From Mycobacterium sp. shizuoka-1 (GTDB lineage Bacteria > Actinomycetota > Actinomycetes > Mycobacteriales > Mycobacteriaceae), in NCBI RefSeq assembly GCF_002723835.1, contig NZ_BEWG01000041.1:1-35832 (forward strand): a stretch of DNA of 35,832 bases, in the 5' to 3' direction. A program made the translations under genes and the position numbers. Every line of letters begins with the position of its first letter. Within the stretch, counting starts at the first letter, position 1. Below, one piece after another: positions 7,927 through 15,707 of the stretch. Below the pieces are notes generated by a model, which saw only the letters and a program-made list of their open reading frames with translations, was not told where the DNA came from and made no database searches.

Positions 7927-8633
7927 CTAACCGTTGTCGACTGCGGCCACCGCGGCTTCGATCACCGCAGCGACCGCGTCGGGATGACTGATCAAACTCA
8001 GATGGGAGCCACCATCGAACGTGGTGATGATGGCCCCCGCGCGCTGTGCCATGAACTGCTTGGACGCCGGCGTGATGATCTGATCGCCGGTGCTGATGAA
8101 CGCCCACGACGGGATGGTCTGCCACGCCGCCGCGGTATTGGGGGTTGTCACTGCCGAGGTGGACGTTGCAATGGCACCGTGTCGAAGAGCTCGTTGTCCG
8201 GATGCGTCTTCAGCACCGAGCCCGCGCCGTTGAGATCACTGGCGGATTCGCCCGGCGCAGGCCCATAGCCGTCGACGAAGACCAACGCCTTGACGTTAGG
8301 ACTGCTGGCGGCGGCCTCGGAGATCACCGATCCGCCGTAGGAATGTCCGACGAGTACTACCGGTCCGTCGACACTGTGGACAAAGGACGCAACGCTGCCC
8401 GCATCCGTGCTCAGGTTCCGCAACGGATTCGCGATCGCCCGCGCCCGATACCCCTTGGCCTGCAGCACCGCGATCTCGCCGTCCCAACTCGAGGTGTCCG
8501 CCCACGCGCCGTGCACCATGACAATGGTCACCGCGCTCGGCGGGGCCGCGTGCGACGGCGTCGCACCGAAAGCGAAAGCGACTGCGGTTGCGGCGAATAC
8601 AGCTAGCAGAGCACGGCCATACCGGTTCTTCAT
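7927..8633 (-). pseudogene. Exported alpha/beta hydrolase broken by internal deletion and frameshift
   Basis: The first part (8633-8148, 161 codons) has a signal peptide ending near SHA, the oxyanion motif VHGAW and the nucleophile elbow GHSYGG, then runs off into QRPPRQ and a stop. The second part (about 8170-7927, another frame) supplies TTPNTAAAWQTIPSWAF, the acid in STGDQ and the catalytic histidine in GGSHLSL. Intact relatives, as remembered, have roughly 40 more residues between the two parts, so I infer a deletion near 8150-8170 that also shifted frame. All three catalytic residues survive but in different frames. The start has GGAG upstream, overlapping the ABM stop; it would be the third gene of the DJ-1/ABM operon. 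A sequencing error alone would not explain the missing linker. Confidence 0.75.
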
Positions 8634-8647
8634 CTTCGCTGGTACTC

Positions 8648-8956
8648 CTATGCCAGTTCCCGGACTCGCAGGATCTCCACGTGTCGTTCAGTAAGGAGCG
8701 GGCGAATGCGTTCGACCACATACTCCTGGTAGTGCGGTGAGTTCGCGTGCGCCTGTTGCGCATCCTCATCGCGGTAATGCTCGACGAACACCAGCGACGT
8801 CGGGTCATCGGATTCCTGAAAGGCCTGATAACTGACGCACCCCGGCTCGGCAGCCGAAAGCCTGCCCAGCGCGGCGATACTGGTCAGGACGGTGTCGAGG
8901 TCGGCTTCAGTGGTCTGCCAGCGCGCGATCACCACAACCGATGCCGGAGTCTCCAT
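8648..8956 (-). CDS. Antibiotic biosynthesis monooxygenase (ABM) domain protein
   Basis: A protein of 102 residues forming a single ferredoxin-like ABM domain (about 6-95). It has the family pattern of an opening beta strand (SVVVIARW), GCVSYQAFQ in the second strand, FVEHYRDEDAQQAH in the middle and a C-terminal strand. Members are small dimeric, often cofactor-free oxygenases or heme-degrading enzymes acting on quinones and aromatic polyketides; some are stress proteins without known substrate. The ATG at 8956 overlaps the stop of the DJ-1 gene (TGATG), so translation is coupled. No residue lets me choose a substrate. Expression is probably from the repeat-bearing promoter at 9706-9749. Confidence 0.85.
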   Translation of the reverse strand: METPASVVVIARWQTTEADLDTVLTSIAALGRLSAAEPGCVSYQAFQESDDPTSLVFVEHYRDEDAQQAHANSPHYQEYVVERIRPLLTERHVEILRVRELA

Positions 8957-9630
8957 CAGATCCGCTTCAACGCATCCGCCAGAGCTTGGCCGATCACAGT
9001 GCCGGATTGCGGGTTCTGTCCGGTGATCAATCGCCCGTCGACGACAAGGTGGGGGTGCCATGGCTCGGTCGCCTCGTAGAGAGCGCCCTCCTCCTTCAAC
9101 GCCGCCTCCAGATCGAACGGCACGTCCTGATCGGCGTAGCCGTTCTCTTCGGCGTCCGAGAACGAGGTGAGCCTTCGGCCGCGGACCAGCGCAGAGCCGT
9201 CGTCAAGGGTGACGCCCAGGAACGCCGACGGTCCGTGGCAGACCGCCGAAACGATCAGCCCGGCATCCCACGCGCGGCGCACGGTGTCCTGCACGTCAGG
9301 GTTGCCGGTGATGTCGACCATCGGCCCCAGACCGCCGGGGAAGAACACCGCGTCGTAGTCGAGCACGTCGACCTCAGACAGCTTGCGACTGCGCGACAGT
9401 CGACGGTAGGCCGCGGTCTCCTTGAAGGAGGTCTGTGTGGTGTCGGCCGGGTCGAAGCCGTCCTCGGGGGGCTTGCCGCCCAGGAGCGTGGCGAACTCGA
9501 CGGCGATCCCTTTCTTGTCGAGCTCCTGAAAGGGATGGGCGATCTCCGGGAAGAAGAAGCCGGTGGCTCGATTGTTGGGTCCGATGACGGCGGCGTTTGT
9601 CGCGACGAACAACACGTACGGAACGCTCAT
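8956..9630 (-). CDS. DJ-1/PfpI superfamily protein (type 1 glutamine amidotransferase-like)
   Basis: A protein of 224 residues with the DJ-1/PfpI fold. The nucleophile cysteine lies in the elbow SAVCHGPSA (C131, followed by H132), FFPGGLGPM precedes it, and an N-terminal acidic residue (E29 in FFFPEIAHP) is in the place that tunes the cysteine in Hsp31/glyoxalase III members. Such proteins are GSH-independent glyoxalases, chaperones or deglycases. ATG 9630 is chosen because a strong AGGAGGT lies six bases before it; the frame is open further upstream. First gene of an operon with the ABM protein and the broken hydrolase. Methylglyoxal or another reactive carbonyl is a reasonable but unproven substrate. 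Confidence 0.88.
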   Translation of the reverse strand: MSVPYVLFVATNAAVIGPNNRATGFFFPEIAHPFQELDKKGIAVEFATLLGGKPPEDGFDPADTTQTSFKETAAYRRLSRSRKLSEVDVLDYDAVFFPGGLGPMVDITGNPDVQDTVRRAWDAGLIVSAVCHGPSAFLGVTLDDGSALVRGRRLTSFSDAEENGYADQDVPFDLEAALKEEGALYEATEPWHPHLVVDGRLITGQNPQSGTVIGQALADALKRI

Positions 9631-9705
9631 GAATGCACCTCCTAGGGACAGCAGTGGTTGCGAGCATGACGGCAGTTCTCCGGTGGGCAGGTGTCGATGT
9701 GGTCG

Positions 9706-9749
9706 ACGGTAGCGAGCCGCTGTTGACGACCACTGGACGCGAAGTGGAT
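9706..9749 (-). promoter_or_regulatory. SARP-type repeat promoter of the DJ-1 operon
   Basis: Read on the minus strand: ATCCA (9749-9745), GTCCA (9738-9734) and GTCAA (9727-9723), each 11 bases apart, then 11 bases, then TACCGT (9711-9706) as -10. The architecture is the same as at 9783, 11593 and 15708. The predicted leader is about 70 bases. Confidence 0.65.
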
Positions 9750-9782
9750 ACCGGCGCGCGGCATCGCACACTGAACCCGGCA

Positions 9783-9822
9783 CTCCAGTGATCGTCAACT
9801 AGGCGTTCGTAGCATTCGGCCC
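9783..9822 (+). promoter_or_regulatory. SARP-type repeat promoter of the hydrolase at 9823, leaderless
   Basis: CTCCA (9783-9787) and GTCAA (9794-9798) are 11 bases apart. They are followed by 11 bases and TAGCAT (9810-9815), and the ATG comes 7 bases later. A third upstream unit is poor (TGAAC at 9772). The short -10 to ATG distance and absence of a ribosome binding site predict a leaderless mRNA. Confidence 0.65.
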
Positions 9823-10686
9823 ATGCCCGCCATCCACCATCGATTCGCGGTCATCGACTCCCACCGGCTGTTCTACCGGGAGGCCGGCCCCGATGGCGCA
9901 CCCATCCTCGTTCTACTGCATGGCTTTCCGACCAGTTCCTCGATGTTCCGCAACCTGCTTCCGTTACTTGCCGACCGGTGGCATGTCATCGCGCCGGATC
10001 ATCTGGGGTTCGGCCTGTCCGACTCCCCGGCGGTCACCGAGTTCGGTTACACATTCGATTCCCTGACCGATCTCACCGCCGGTCTGCTCCGCCACCTCGG
10101 CGTCCACCGATACGCCCTGTACGTCCACGACTACGGCGCGCCCATCGGCTGGCGGCTGGCATTGCGCGATCCCTCCTCGATCGCGGCAATCATCAGTCAG
10201 AGCGGCAACGCGTATCAGGAAGGGTTCCAGCCGGACTTCTTCCGAGGAGTCTGGGCGTATTGGGCGCATCAGAATCCGCACACCGAGTCGGCTGTTCGCG
10301 AAGCGCTCACGCTGGAGACCACCCGATGGCAGTACCTCTGCGGGGTCGCCGACGAGTCGCTGGTGGACCCCACCACCTGGCTGACCGACCATGCCCGGTT
10401 GTCCCGACCGGGCAACGATCTGGTCCAGCTCGCCCTGTTCCGGGACTATGCCAGCAATCCCCCGCTGTATCCCGCTGTGCACCAGTACTTTCGCGCCTCG
10501 CAGGTACCCCTTCTGGCCGTGTGGGGTCGCAGCGACCCGGTGTTCGGGCCACACGGTGCCGCGGCGTTCACCGTCGATCTGCCCAACGCCGAGGTGCACC
10601 TGCTCGAGGGCGGTCACTTCCTGCTGGAAAGCGCGCTCGACGAAACGGTGCCGTTGGTGCGCGCCTTCCTCACCGCCAATCTCTGA
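9823..10686 (+). CDS. Alpha/beta hydrolase with Asp nucleophile (epoxide hydrolase / dehalogenase-like)
   Basis: A cytosolic protein of 287 residues. HGFPTSS (33-39) is the oxyanion HGxP motif, the nucleophile elbow is VHDYGAPIG with Asp103 instead of Ser, the acid is near D238 (GRSDPVFG) and the histidine is H265 (EGGHFLLES). Asp in the elbow places it with epoxide hydrolases and haloalkane dehalogenases. The Trp after the Asp and the Asn in HGNP used by classical dehalogenases are replaced by Tyr104 and Phe34, so epoxide hydrolysis or an unknown C-X or C-O cleavage is more likely. Its stop abuts that of a convergent paralogue with no gap. Expression is probably from the leaderless repeat promoter just upstream. 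Confidence 0.88.
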   Translation: MPAIHHRFAVIDSHRLFYREAGPDGAPILVLLHGFPTSSSMFRNLLPLLADRWHVIAPDHLGFGLSDSPAVTEFGYTFDSLTDLTAGLLRHLGVHRYALYVHDYGAPIGWRLALRDPSSIAAIISQSGNAYQEGFQPDFFRGVWAYWAHQNPHTESAVREALTLETTRWQYLCGVADESLVDPTTWLTDHARLSRPGNDLVQLALFRDYASNPPLYPAVHQYFRASQVPLLAVWGRSDPVFGPHGAAAFTVDLPNAEVHLLEGGHFLLESALDETVPLVRAFLTANL

Positions 10687-11553
10687 CTAGCCGGCAACCT
10701 TTCCGAGGAACTCCCGGATGTACCCGCTGATCTCGGCGCCGTGGGTCTCGAGCGCGAAGTGGCCGGTGTCGAGTAGGTGGTACTCACCGTTGGGCAGATC
10801 GCGCCGGAAGGCCTCTGCCCCTGCGGCGCCGAAGATCTCGTCGTTGCGCCCCCAGGTGACCAGCAGAGGCGGCTGGTGGGTGCGGAAATACTCCTGGAAT
10901 GCCGGATACCCGTCCAGGTTGAACTGGTAGTCCCAGAACAGTTGCAGCTGCACCTCGTCGTTGCCTTCGCGATCCAGCCCGGCCTGGTCGAGCAGCCAGG
11001 CCTCGGGTGCGATGAGGTCCAGGCGGTCGGCGGGAACACCGTGGGTGTACTGCCAATACGTGGTGGCAGCGGTGAAGTACTCGCGGACACCGCGCTCGTT
11101 GGCGGCGCGGTCCTTGGCATGCGCGAACAGGATGTCCCAAAACGGCGTGAAGCCCTCCAGATAAGCGTTGCCGCTCTGGGTGATGATGGCGGTGATCCGC
11201 TCCGGGGCCGAACTGGCGATGCGCAGACCGATCGGTGCGCCGTAATCGTGGATGTAGATGGCGAATCGCTCCAGCCCCAGGCGCGCGATCAGCTTCTCGG
11301 TGACGGCGGTCAGATTGTCGAAGCTGTAGTCGAATTCGTGAATCGTCGGCATCGAGGACCGTCCGAACCCGATGTGATCGGGTGCGACCAGATGATACGA
11401 GTCGGCCAAGGACGAGATCAGATTGCGGAACATGTGCGAGCTCGACGGGAACCCGTGCAGGAGCAGCAGCGTCGGGTTCGACGGGTCGCCCGCCTCCCGG
11501 TAGAACACGTCGAGCCCGTCGATGGTGACGGTGTGGTAGCGGGTAACGCTCAC
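10687..11553 (-). CDS. Alpha/beta hydrolase with Asp nucleophile, paralogue of the 9823 gene
   Basis: A protein of 288 residues that aligns along its length with the convergent neighbour: HGFPSSS (33-39), HDYGAPIG with Asp103 at the same residue number, TQSGNAYLEGF, WGRNDEIFG and DTGHFALE (catalytic His). The cap region differs (FWDILFAHAKDRAANERG against FFRGVWAYWAHQNPHTES), which suggests different but related substrates. The GTG start at 11553 has AGGAG six bases upstream. Expression is probably from the repeat promoter at 11593-11636. No partner enzyme is fused or overlapping. Confidence 0.88.
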   Translation of the reverse strand: MSVTRYHTVTIDGLDVFYREAGDPSNPTLLLLHGFPSSSHMFRNLISSLADSYHLVAPDHIGFGRSSMPTIHEFDYSFDNLTAVTEKLIARLGLERFAIYIHDYGAPIGLRIASSAPERITAIITQSGNAYLEGFTPFWDILFAHAKDRAANERGVREYFTAATTYWQYTHGVPADRLDLIAPEAWLLDQAGLDREGNDEVQLQLFWDYQFNLDGYPAFQEYFRTHQPPLLVTWGRNDEIFGAAGAEAFRRDLPNGEYHLLDTGHFALETHGAEISGYIREFLGKVAG

Positions 11554-11592
11554 GATGAACTCCTGTCAGGGCGATCGGATGACCTGCCTGCG

Positions 11593-11636
11593 AAGCTATT
11601 CGCCCGCTGTTGACCGTTACTGGACGAGCAATGGAC
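11593..11636 (-). promoter_or_regulatory. SARP-type repeat promoter of the hydrolase at 11553
   Basis: On the minus strand: GTCCA (11636-11632), GTCCA (11625-11621) and GTCAA (11614-11610), exactly 11 bases apart, then 11 bases and TAGCTT (11598-11593). The leader would be about 35 bases and contains the AGGAG of the gene. The first repeat begins nine bases past the stop of the SARP gene. Confidence 0.7.
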
Positions 11637-11644
11637 CGCGACCG

Positions 11645-14600
11645 TCAGACCGCGCACCGTCGGGCGGCGGGTACGAGTTCGTCGAGCAGAGCCTGGGCAC
11701 GCTGCGCGAACAGATGCGCCTCGCGCTGCTCGGACACCGACCGGGCGTGCTGTGCGGCGGCGCGCACCTGGCTGACCCGGGCCCCACGCGCATGCAGCAG
11801 GCGCGCCCGCATCACCAGCAGCAGGCCCTCCGGATAACGCTGGCCATAGGTGTGCATGCACTGCTCGGCTCGGTCGAGCGCTCGTTCGGCTTGGTCGTGA
11901 TCCTCTGCCTCGAGCCACATCTCGGCCAGCAGCACGTACCAGGTCGCCACACACGACCGAGGAGGGTCGAGCAGGTTCGTCGCGATGAGCCTCTCGGCGT
12001 CGGCGGCGGAGTCCCCCGGTCGATCACCGGTCATGGCCGCCGCCCAGAGGCCGGCCAACCGCAGGTATGTCCCGAGGAAGGTGAAATGGAATCCGGGGTC
12101 CACCGCGATGCCGAGCGCGGCCATCTGGTGGGCCCAGTGCGGGTCGCCGGCGAGCGCGGCGACCCGGCACGCCATCGTCGCCCACACCGTGATCAGGTAG
12201 GGCTCATCCCCCGCAGCGGATCGCAAGGCATCGAAAAGCGAGGTCGCCGAGGCGATGTCGCCGTGCAGCGCGGTCGTCTCGGCGAGCATTCCCGTCATCA
12301 GCCACTGCAGATCGCGACACACCGGGTCCTCGATGTCTGTGCGCAGTTCCTCCAGCAGTGATTGCCTGCAGCGCTCGAGGTGGCGATACGCCTCACCGAC
12401 CTCACCGGCATTCCACTGCTGGATTCCCCAGGCCTGCAAGCCGTACGACCGAACGACGGGATCAGCTGAGGCACATCCCTGTTCGAGCAGCCGTTGCGCC
12501 AATGGGCGAGCAGTGTCAAGTTCGAGCGCCTGGGCATGGGAGGCCCAGCGCGAATAGCGGAACCCGGCCGCATCGCGTTCCCGTCCGAGCGAGGCGGCCA
12601 CCTGCTCGGCGCGCTCCAGCAGATCGCGCAGCCCGGCGGACCCGTACATCGACCGCATGCCCACCATCGCGGTGAGCTGCGCCAGCGCAGCCAGCTCCCG
12701 CTGCGCCAGCGCCGCCTGGCGGGATACCGTCACGGCAGCGTGCAGGTTCTGCTCGGCAGCCTCGAAGGCGCATTTGTTCACCATCAGCGCGGCGGCCCGC
12801 ATGAGCGCATCGACTGTCCGGTCCGGCTCCACGCACGGCCCGGCAGCCCGTAAGTGGTGAGCGAGTCGCTCTTCGACCGGCTCCCCGTCCAGCGGCCGGG
12901 ATTCGAGCGCATCGGCGATCCGGGCATGCAGTCGACTGGCCCGGTGGGCCGGCATCAGCTCGATGACCGCGTCGCGTACCAGGTCATGAACAAAGCTGAA
13001 CCACAACGGATCTGTGGTTCCGGTGAGCAGGCCGAGGTCGTCGAGCGGCTCGAGGTGGTCCAGGCACTCGTCGAGCGCGAGCCCAGAAGCGGGAGCGAGC
13101 ACCCGCAGCTCGACGTCACGCCCGATCAGTGCGGCCGTGAACAGCAGCTGCTTACCCACGTCGGTGACCTCGGCGACTCGGTCGAGGACGATGTCGCGCA
13201 CCGTGGCGGGTACCTGATGGGACGCCGTCCCACCGGCGACCGCATCGCGGGTGGCCAGCAGCCGGGACAGTTCCCGAACAAAGAACGGATTACCTGCCGT
13301 GCGGCCGTGGATGGTGCCGGCTTCGTCGGCGCTGGGTTCTCGCCCGGTTTCGATTCGGATCAGGTCGGCGACGTGTGGTGGGGACAAGGGCTCGAGGCGG
13401 ACCCGGCGTACGCCGGGCACTCGGCTCGCGCTGGCCAGCATGCGCGTCAGCTCGCCCCGAGGCACCGGCGCCTTGTCCCGCAGCGCACCGACCAGCGCGA
13501 CACCGTCGGGAAGGCGCGATGCCATGTGCGCGAACAGTTCCAGAGACGGCAGATCCGCCCAGTGCAGATCATCGATGACCAGCACGACCGGGCGCGCGGC
13601 GGCGGCCTCGCGGATCACTGCGGTCACCCGCTCGAACAGGCGGAACCGCGCGCCACTGTCGGGCAACAACGGCGGCAGATCCCCCGAGGCGGAATCCAGG
13701 AGGTGGCCGAGTTCGCCGACTCGCCAACGCCGCTGCGTCTCCTCGGGATGGTCGGCCAGTACCGCCCCGATCGCCTGCACCCATGGCCACATCGCCGGCG
13801 TGCCCGCCGATGGCGGACTGTTGCCCCACGCGATCAGGGCCCCACGCTGACCGGCGCCGGCGCAGGTCTCCTCCAGCAGTCTGGTCTTGCCGATGCCCGG
13901 TTCGCCCTCGATGAGCACCAGTCCCGTACCGCCCGCGAGCGCGCGGTCCATCGCTTCGCTGACCGCGGCCGACTCCGGTAGACGACCGACGAACATCGCC
14001 GACCGCACCGGCGCGGAGGCCGGCGGATCTGACCGGTGCCGGTCGGCACCACCACTGCTCGGCACCGGGTGATGGGTCAGCACCCGCTGATGGGCCCGCA
14101 GCAGTGCCTGGCCCGGGTCGATGCCGAGTTCGTCGGCGAGTCGTTGGCGGGTGAGACGGTACAGTTCGAGCGCCTCGGCTTGTTGGCCTGCCGCACCGAG
14201 CAACGAGATCAGCGCCGCGTGCACCGGTTCATTCAAGGGTGCCATCTCGGCGGCCAGCCGCAGCGGCGTGGTGATGCGGTGCGGGGAGGACTGCGACACC
14301 GCCAATTCCGATGCGGCCACACACACCTCGAAGAAGCAGTTGTTGACCGTGGCGAACACCGCGGCCACCGACGATCCGTGATCCAGGCCGTCGCCGGCGG
14401 CACCTTTCCACAAGCTGAGCGCCCGATCGTAGTTGTCGAGTGCCACCTCGGGTTGGTCGTCGCCGAGCGCGAGCTTGGCGATCTGGACGAGGCGCTGGAA
14501 CTCGGTCAGGTCCAGAATCGCCGGCCCCGGCGTGAACAGGTAGCCGTTGCCGTGCCGGAACAGGTGTGCTCCGGAGCTGCGGGCCGACAGCGATGGTTCG

Positions 14601-14869
14601 AACACCCGGCGCAGCGCGCCGACATATTTGTGGATGACGTTCAGCGCGCTGTCCGGAGCGTGGTTGCCCCAGATCAGGTCGATCAACTGACCCGTACTCA
14701 TCGGCTGCCCGGCACGGGCCAGCAATACCGCGAGCAGACAGAGTTGTTGGCGTGGGCCGGCCTCGAGTTCCACGTCACCGCGCCAGATCCGCAGCGGTCC
14801 CAGGATCTGGAATCGCAGTTGCTCATCGGTGGAGGTCACAGTCCCTGCGGCCCAATCCATCTGGCTCAA
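11645..14869 (-). CDS. SARP/AfsR-type transcriptional regulator with BTAD, ATPase and TPR-like regions
   Basis: A protein of 1,074 residues. An OmpR-type winged helix lies at about 18-112 (FQILGPLRIWRG at its start, GGAHLFRHGNGYLF-like wing end), a bacterial transcriptional activation domain at about 119-262 (ending ADELGIDPGQALLRAHQRVL), and an AAA/STAND ATPase with Walker A GEPGIGKT (322-329) and Walker B VVLVIDDLHWAD (428-439). A long alpha-helical, TPR-like region runs to the C-terminus. There is no C-terminal LuxR helix-turn-helix, so DNA binding should be through the N-terminal SARP domain. SARPs bind direct repeats of 11-bp period overlapping -35; four such promoters flank this gene. 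The start is TTG 14869 or ATG 14860; no strong ribosome binding site decides it. The 27-bp palindrome upstream suggests control by the divergent TetR. Confidence 0.9.
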   Translation of the reverse strand: MSQMDWAAGTVTSTDEQLRFQILGPLRIWRGDVELEAGPRQQLCLLAVLLARAGQPMSTGQLIDLIWGNHAPDSALNVIHKYVGALRRVFEPSLSARSSGAHLFRHGNGYLFTPGPAILDLTEFQRLVQIAKLALGDDQPEVALDNYDRALSLWKGAAGDGLDHGSSVAAVFATVNNCFFEVCVAASELAVSQSSPHRITTPLRLAAEMAPLNEPVHAALISLLGAAGQQAEALELYRLTRQRLADELGIDPGQALLRAHQRVLTHHPVPSSGGADRHRSDPPASAPVRSAMFVGRLPESAAVSEAMDRALAGGTGLVLIEGEPGIGKTRLLEETCAGAGQRGALIAWGNSPPSAGTPAMWPWVQAIGAVLADHPEETQRRWRVGELGHLLDSASGDLPPLLPDSGARFRLFERVTAVIREAAAARPVVLVIDDLHWADLPSLELFAHMASRLPDGVALVGALRDKAPVPRGELTRMLASASRVPGVRRVRLEPLSPPHVADLIRIETGREPSADEAGTIHGRTAGNPFFVRELSRLLATRDAVAGGTASHQVPATVRDIVLDRVAEVTDVGKQLLFTAALIGRDVELRVLAPASGLALDECLDHLEPLDDLGLLTGTTDPLWFSFVHDLVRDAVIELMPAHRASRLHARIADALESRPLDGEPVEERLAHHLRAAGPCVEPDRTVDALMRAAALMVNKCAFEAAEQNLHAAVTVSRQAALAQRELAALAQLTAMVGMRSMYGSAGLRDLLERAEQVAASLGRERDAAGFRYSRWASHAQALELDTARPLAQRLLEQGCASADPVVRSYGLQAWGIQQWNAGEVGEAYRHLERCRQSLLEELRTDIEDPVCRDLQWLMTGMLAETTALHGDIASATSLFDALRSAAGDEPYLITVWATMACRVAALAGDPHWAHQMAALGIAVDPGFHFTFLGTYLRLAGLWAAAMTGDRPGDSAADAERLIATNLLDPPRSCVATWYVLLAEMWLEAEDHDQAERALDRAEQCMHTYGQRYPEGLLLVMRARLLHARGARVSQVRAAAQHARSVSEQREAHLFAQRAQALLDELVPAARRCAV

Positions 14870-14933
14870 CCACCGTCGAGGGGTCGAGGACTTCGCCCGC
14901 TGCGCTCCGACATCACCGCGCCGGCCTGACCGT

Positions 14934-14960
14934 ACTCACTGTAGTGAGGCTACAGTGAGT
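14934..14960. promoter_or_regulatory. 27-bp palindromic operator between the SARP gene and tetR
   Basis: ACTCACTGTAG (14934-14944) and CTACAGTGAGT (14950-14960) are perfect inverted 11-bp arms around TGAGG. Size and form are typical of TetR-family operators. It lies 64 bases before the SARP start and 97 bases before the tetR ATG. It overlaps minus-strand TANNNT words (TACAGT, TAGCCT) that could be the SARP -10, so binding would block that promoter. Confidence 0.7.
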
Positions 14961-15034
14961 TAACCTAGTCCACAACAGACTCACAGAAAGTACATTCGGT
15001 GGACCATCGCTGCACTGTTACCATGCCCAGTGAT

Positions 15035-15061
15035 ATGAACCCGTACCGCGCTCCGGCATGA
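15035..15061 (+). CDS. Possible short leader peptide overlapping tetR start
   Basis: ATG 15035 opens an 8-codon ORF, MNPYRAPA, whose TGA overlaps the tetR ATG by three bases (ATGA). An in-frame ATG at 15023 would make it 12 codons. TACCAT (15019-15024) fits a -10 box that would start the transcript within a few bases of ATG 15035, so the peptide could be translated leaderless and coupled to tetR. It is short enough to be chance. Confidence 0.3.
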   Translation: MNPYRAPA

Positions 15062-15693
15062 CCGACCGCCCGCCGGAACGTCCCCGCACGCGACGCGACG
15101 AGTACGCCGAACAAACCCGCGCGGCGGTGGTCCAGTCCGCACGCACCCTCTTCGCCGAGCGGGGCTACTACGCCACGACAATCAGCGACATCGCCGCCGC
15201 CAGCCGAGTTTCGGCGGGGACGGTATACCAGCAGTGCGGCGGCAAGCAGGGCCTGCTGCGCACGCTGATGGACATCTGGACCACATCGGAATTGGTCGCC
15301 GGCACACTCGATCTGGTCACCGCCGCCACCTCGCTCGACGAGGTGGCGGCGGTGCTCTCCGATTCGTACCTGGAATTCTGGCGCCGCTACGACGACATCG
15401 TCCAGCTCGTGCTGGCGACCGCCGTCCACGACGAGGCGGCCGCCGCTTCACTCGGCCAGGCCACCCTGCGCCATCGCGAAGCGCTGTGCCAGATCGCCGG
15501 GAAAGTTCGCACCCTGGCGCGGTTCCCCACGTCGTTCACCGATGAGGACTTCGCCGACATCACGCTCTACCACTACGGACCGCAGAACGGTTTTCACTTC
15601 ACCATCACCGTGTTGGGCTGGCCGCAGCGGCGGGCGCAGGACTTCCTCCACAGACAGTTCCGCCACAGCATCGCGGACGTGATCACGAACTGA
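15058..15693 (+). CDS. TetR/AcrR-family transcriptional regulator
   Basis: A protein of 211 residues. The N-terminal helix-turn-helix at about 20-66 is typical: AVVQSARTLFAERGYYATTI, SDIAAASRVSAGTVYQQCGG, KQGLLRTLMD. The rest is the variable helical ligand-binding and dimer domain (FWRRYDDIVQLVLATAVHDE and on). TetR proteins are usually repressors released by a small ligand. It is divergent from the SARP gene with a perfect palindrome between them, so autoregulation plus control of the SARP gene is the simplest reading. There is no ribosome binding site immediately before ATG 15058; translation may depend on the short upstream ORF. The ligand is unknown. Confidence 0.92.
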   Translation: MTDRPPERPRTRRDEYAEQTRAAVVQSARTLFAERGYYATTISDIAAASRVSAGTVYQQCGGKQGLLRTLMDIWTTSELVAGTLDLVTAATSLDEVAAVLSDSYLEFWRRYDDIVQLVLATAVHDEAAAASLGQATLRHREALCQIAGKVRTLARFPTSFTDEDFADITLYHYGPQNGFHFTITVLGWPQRRAQDFLHRQFRHSIADVITN

Positions 15694-15707
15694 CCGACGC
15701 CGGCCGT

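Noticed and set aside
9723..9752. TTGACG with GGATAC 17 bases later read as a plus-strand -35/-10 pair
   Set aside because: The same bases form the minus-strand repeat promoter, and the 9823 gene has a better-placed -10 at 9810.
14968..15002. GTCCA and ACTCA 11 bases apart between the SARP gene and tetR, as a fifth SARP box
   Set aside because: No GTCAA unit, and the nearest TANNNT is 7 rather than 11 bases away, so it does not fit the pattern of the other four.
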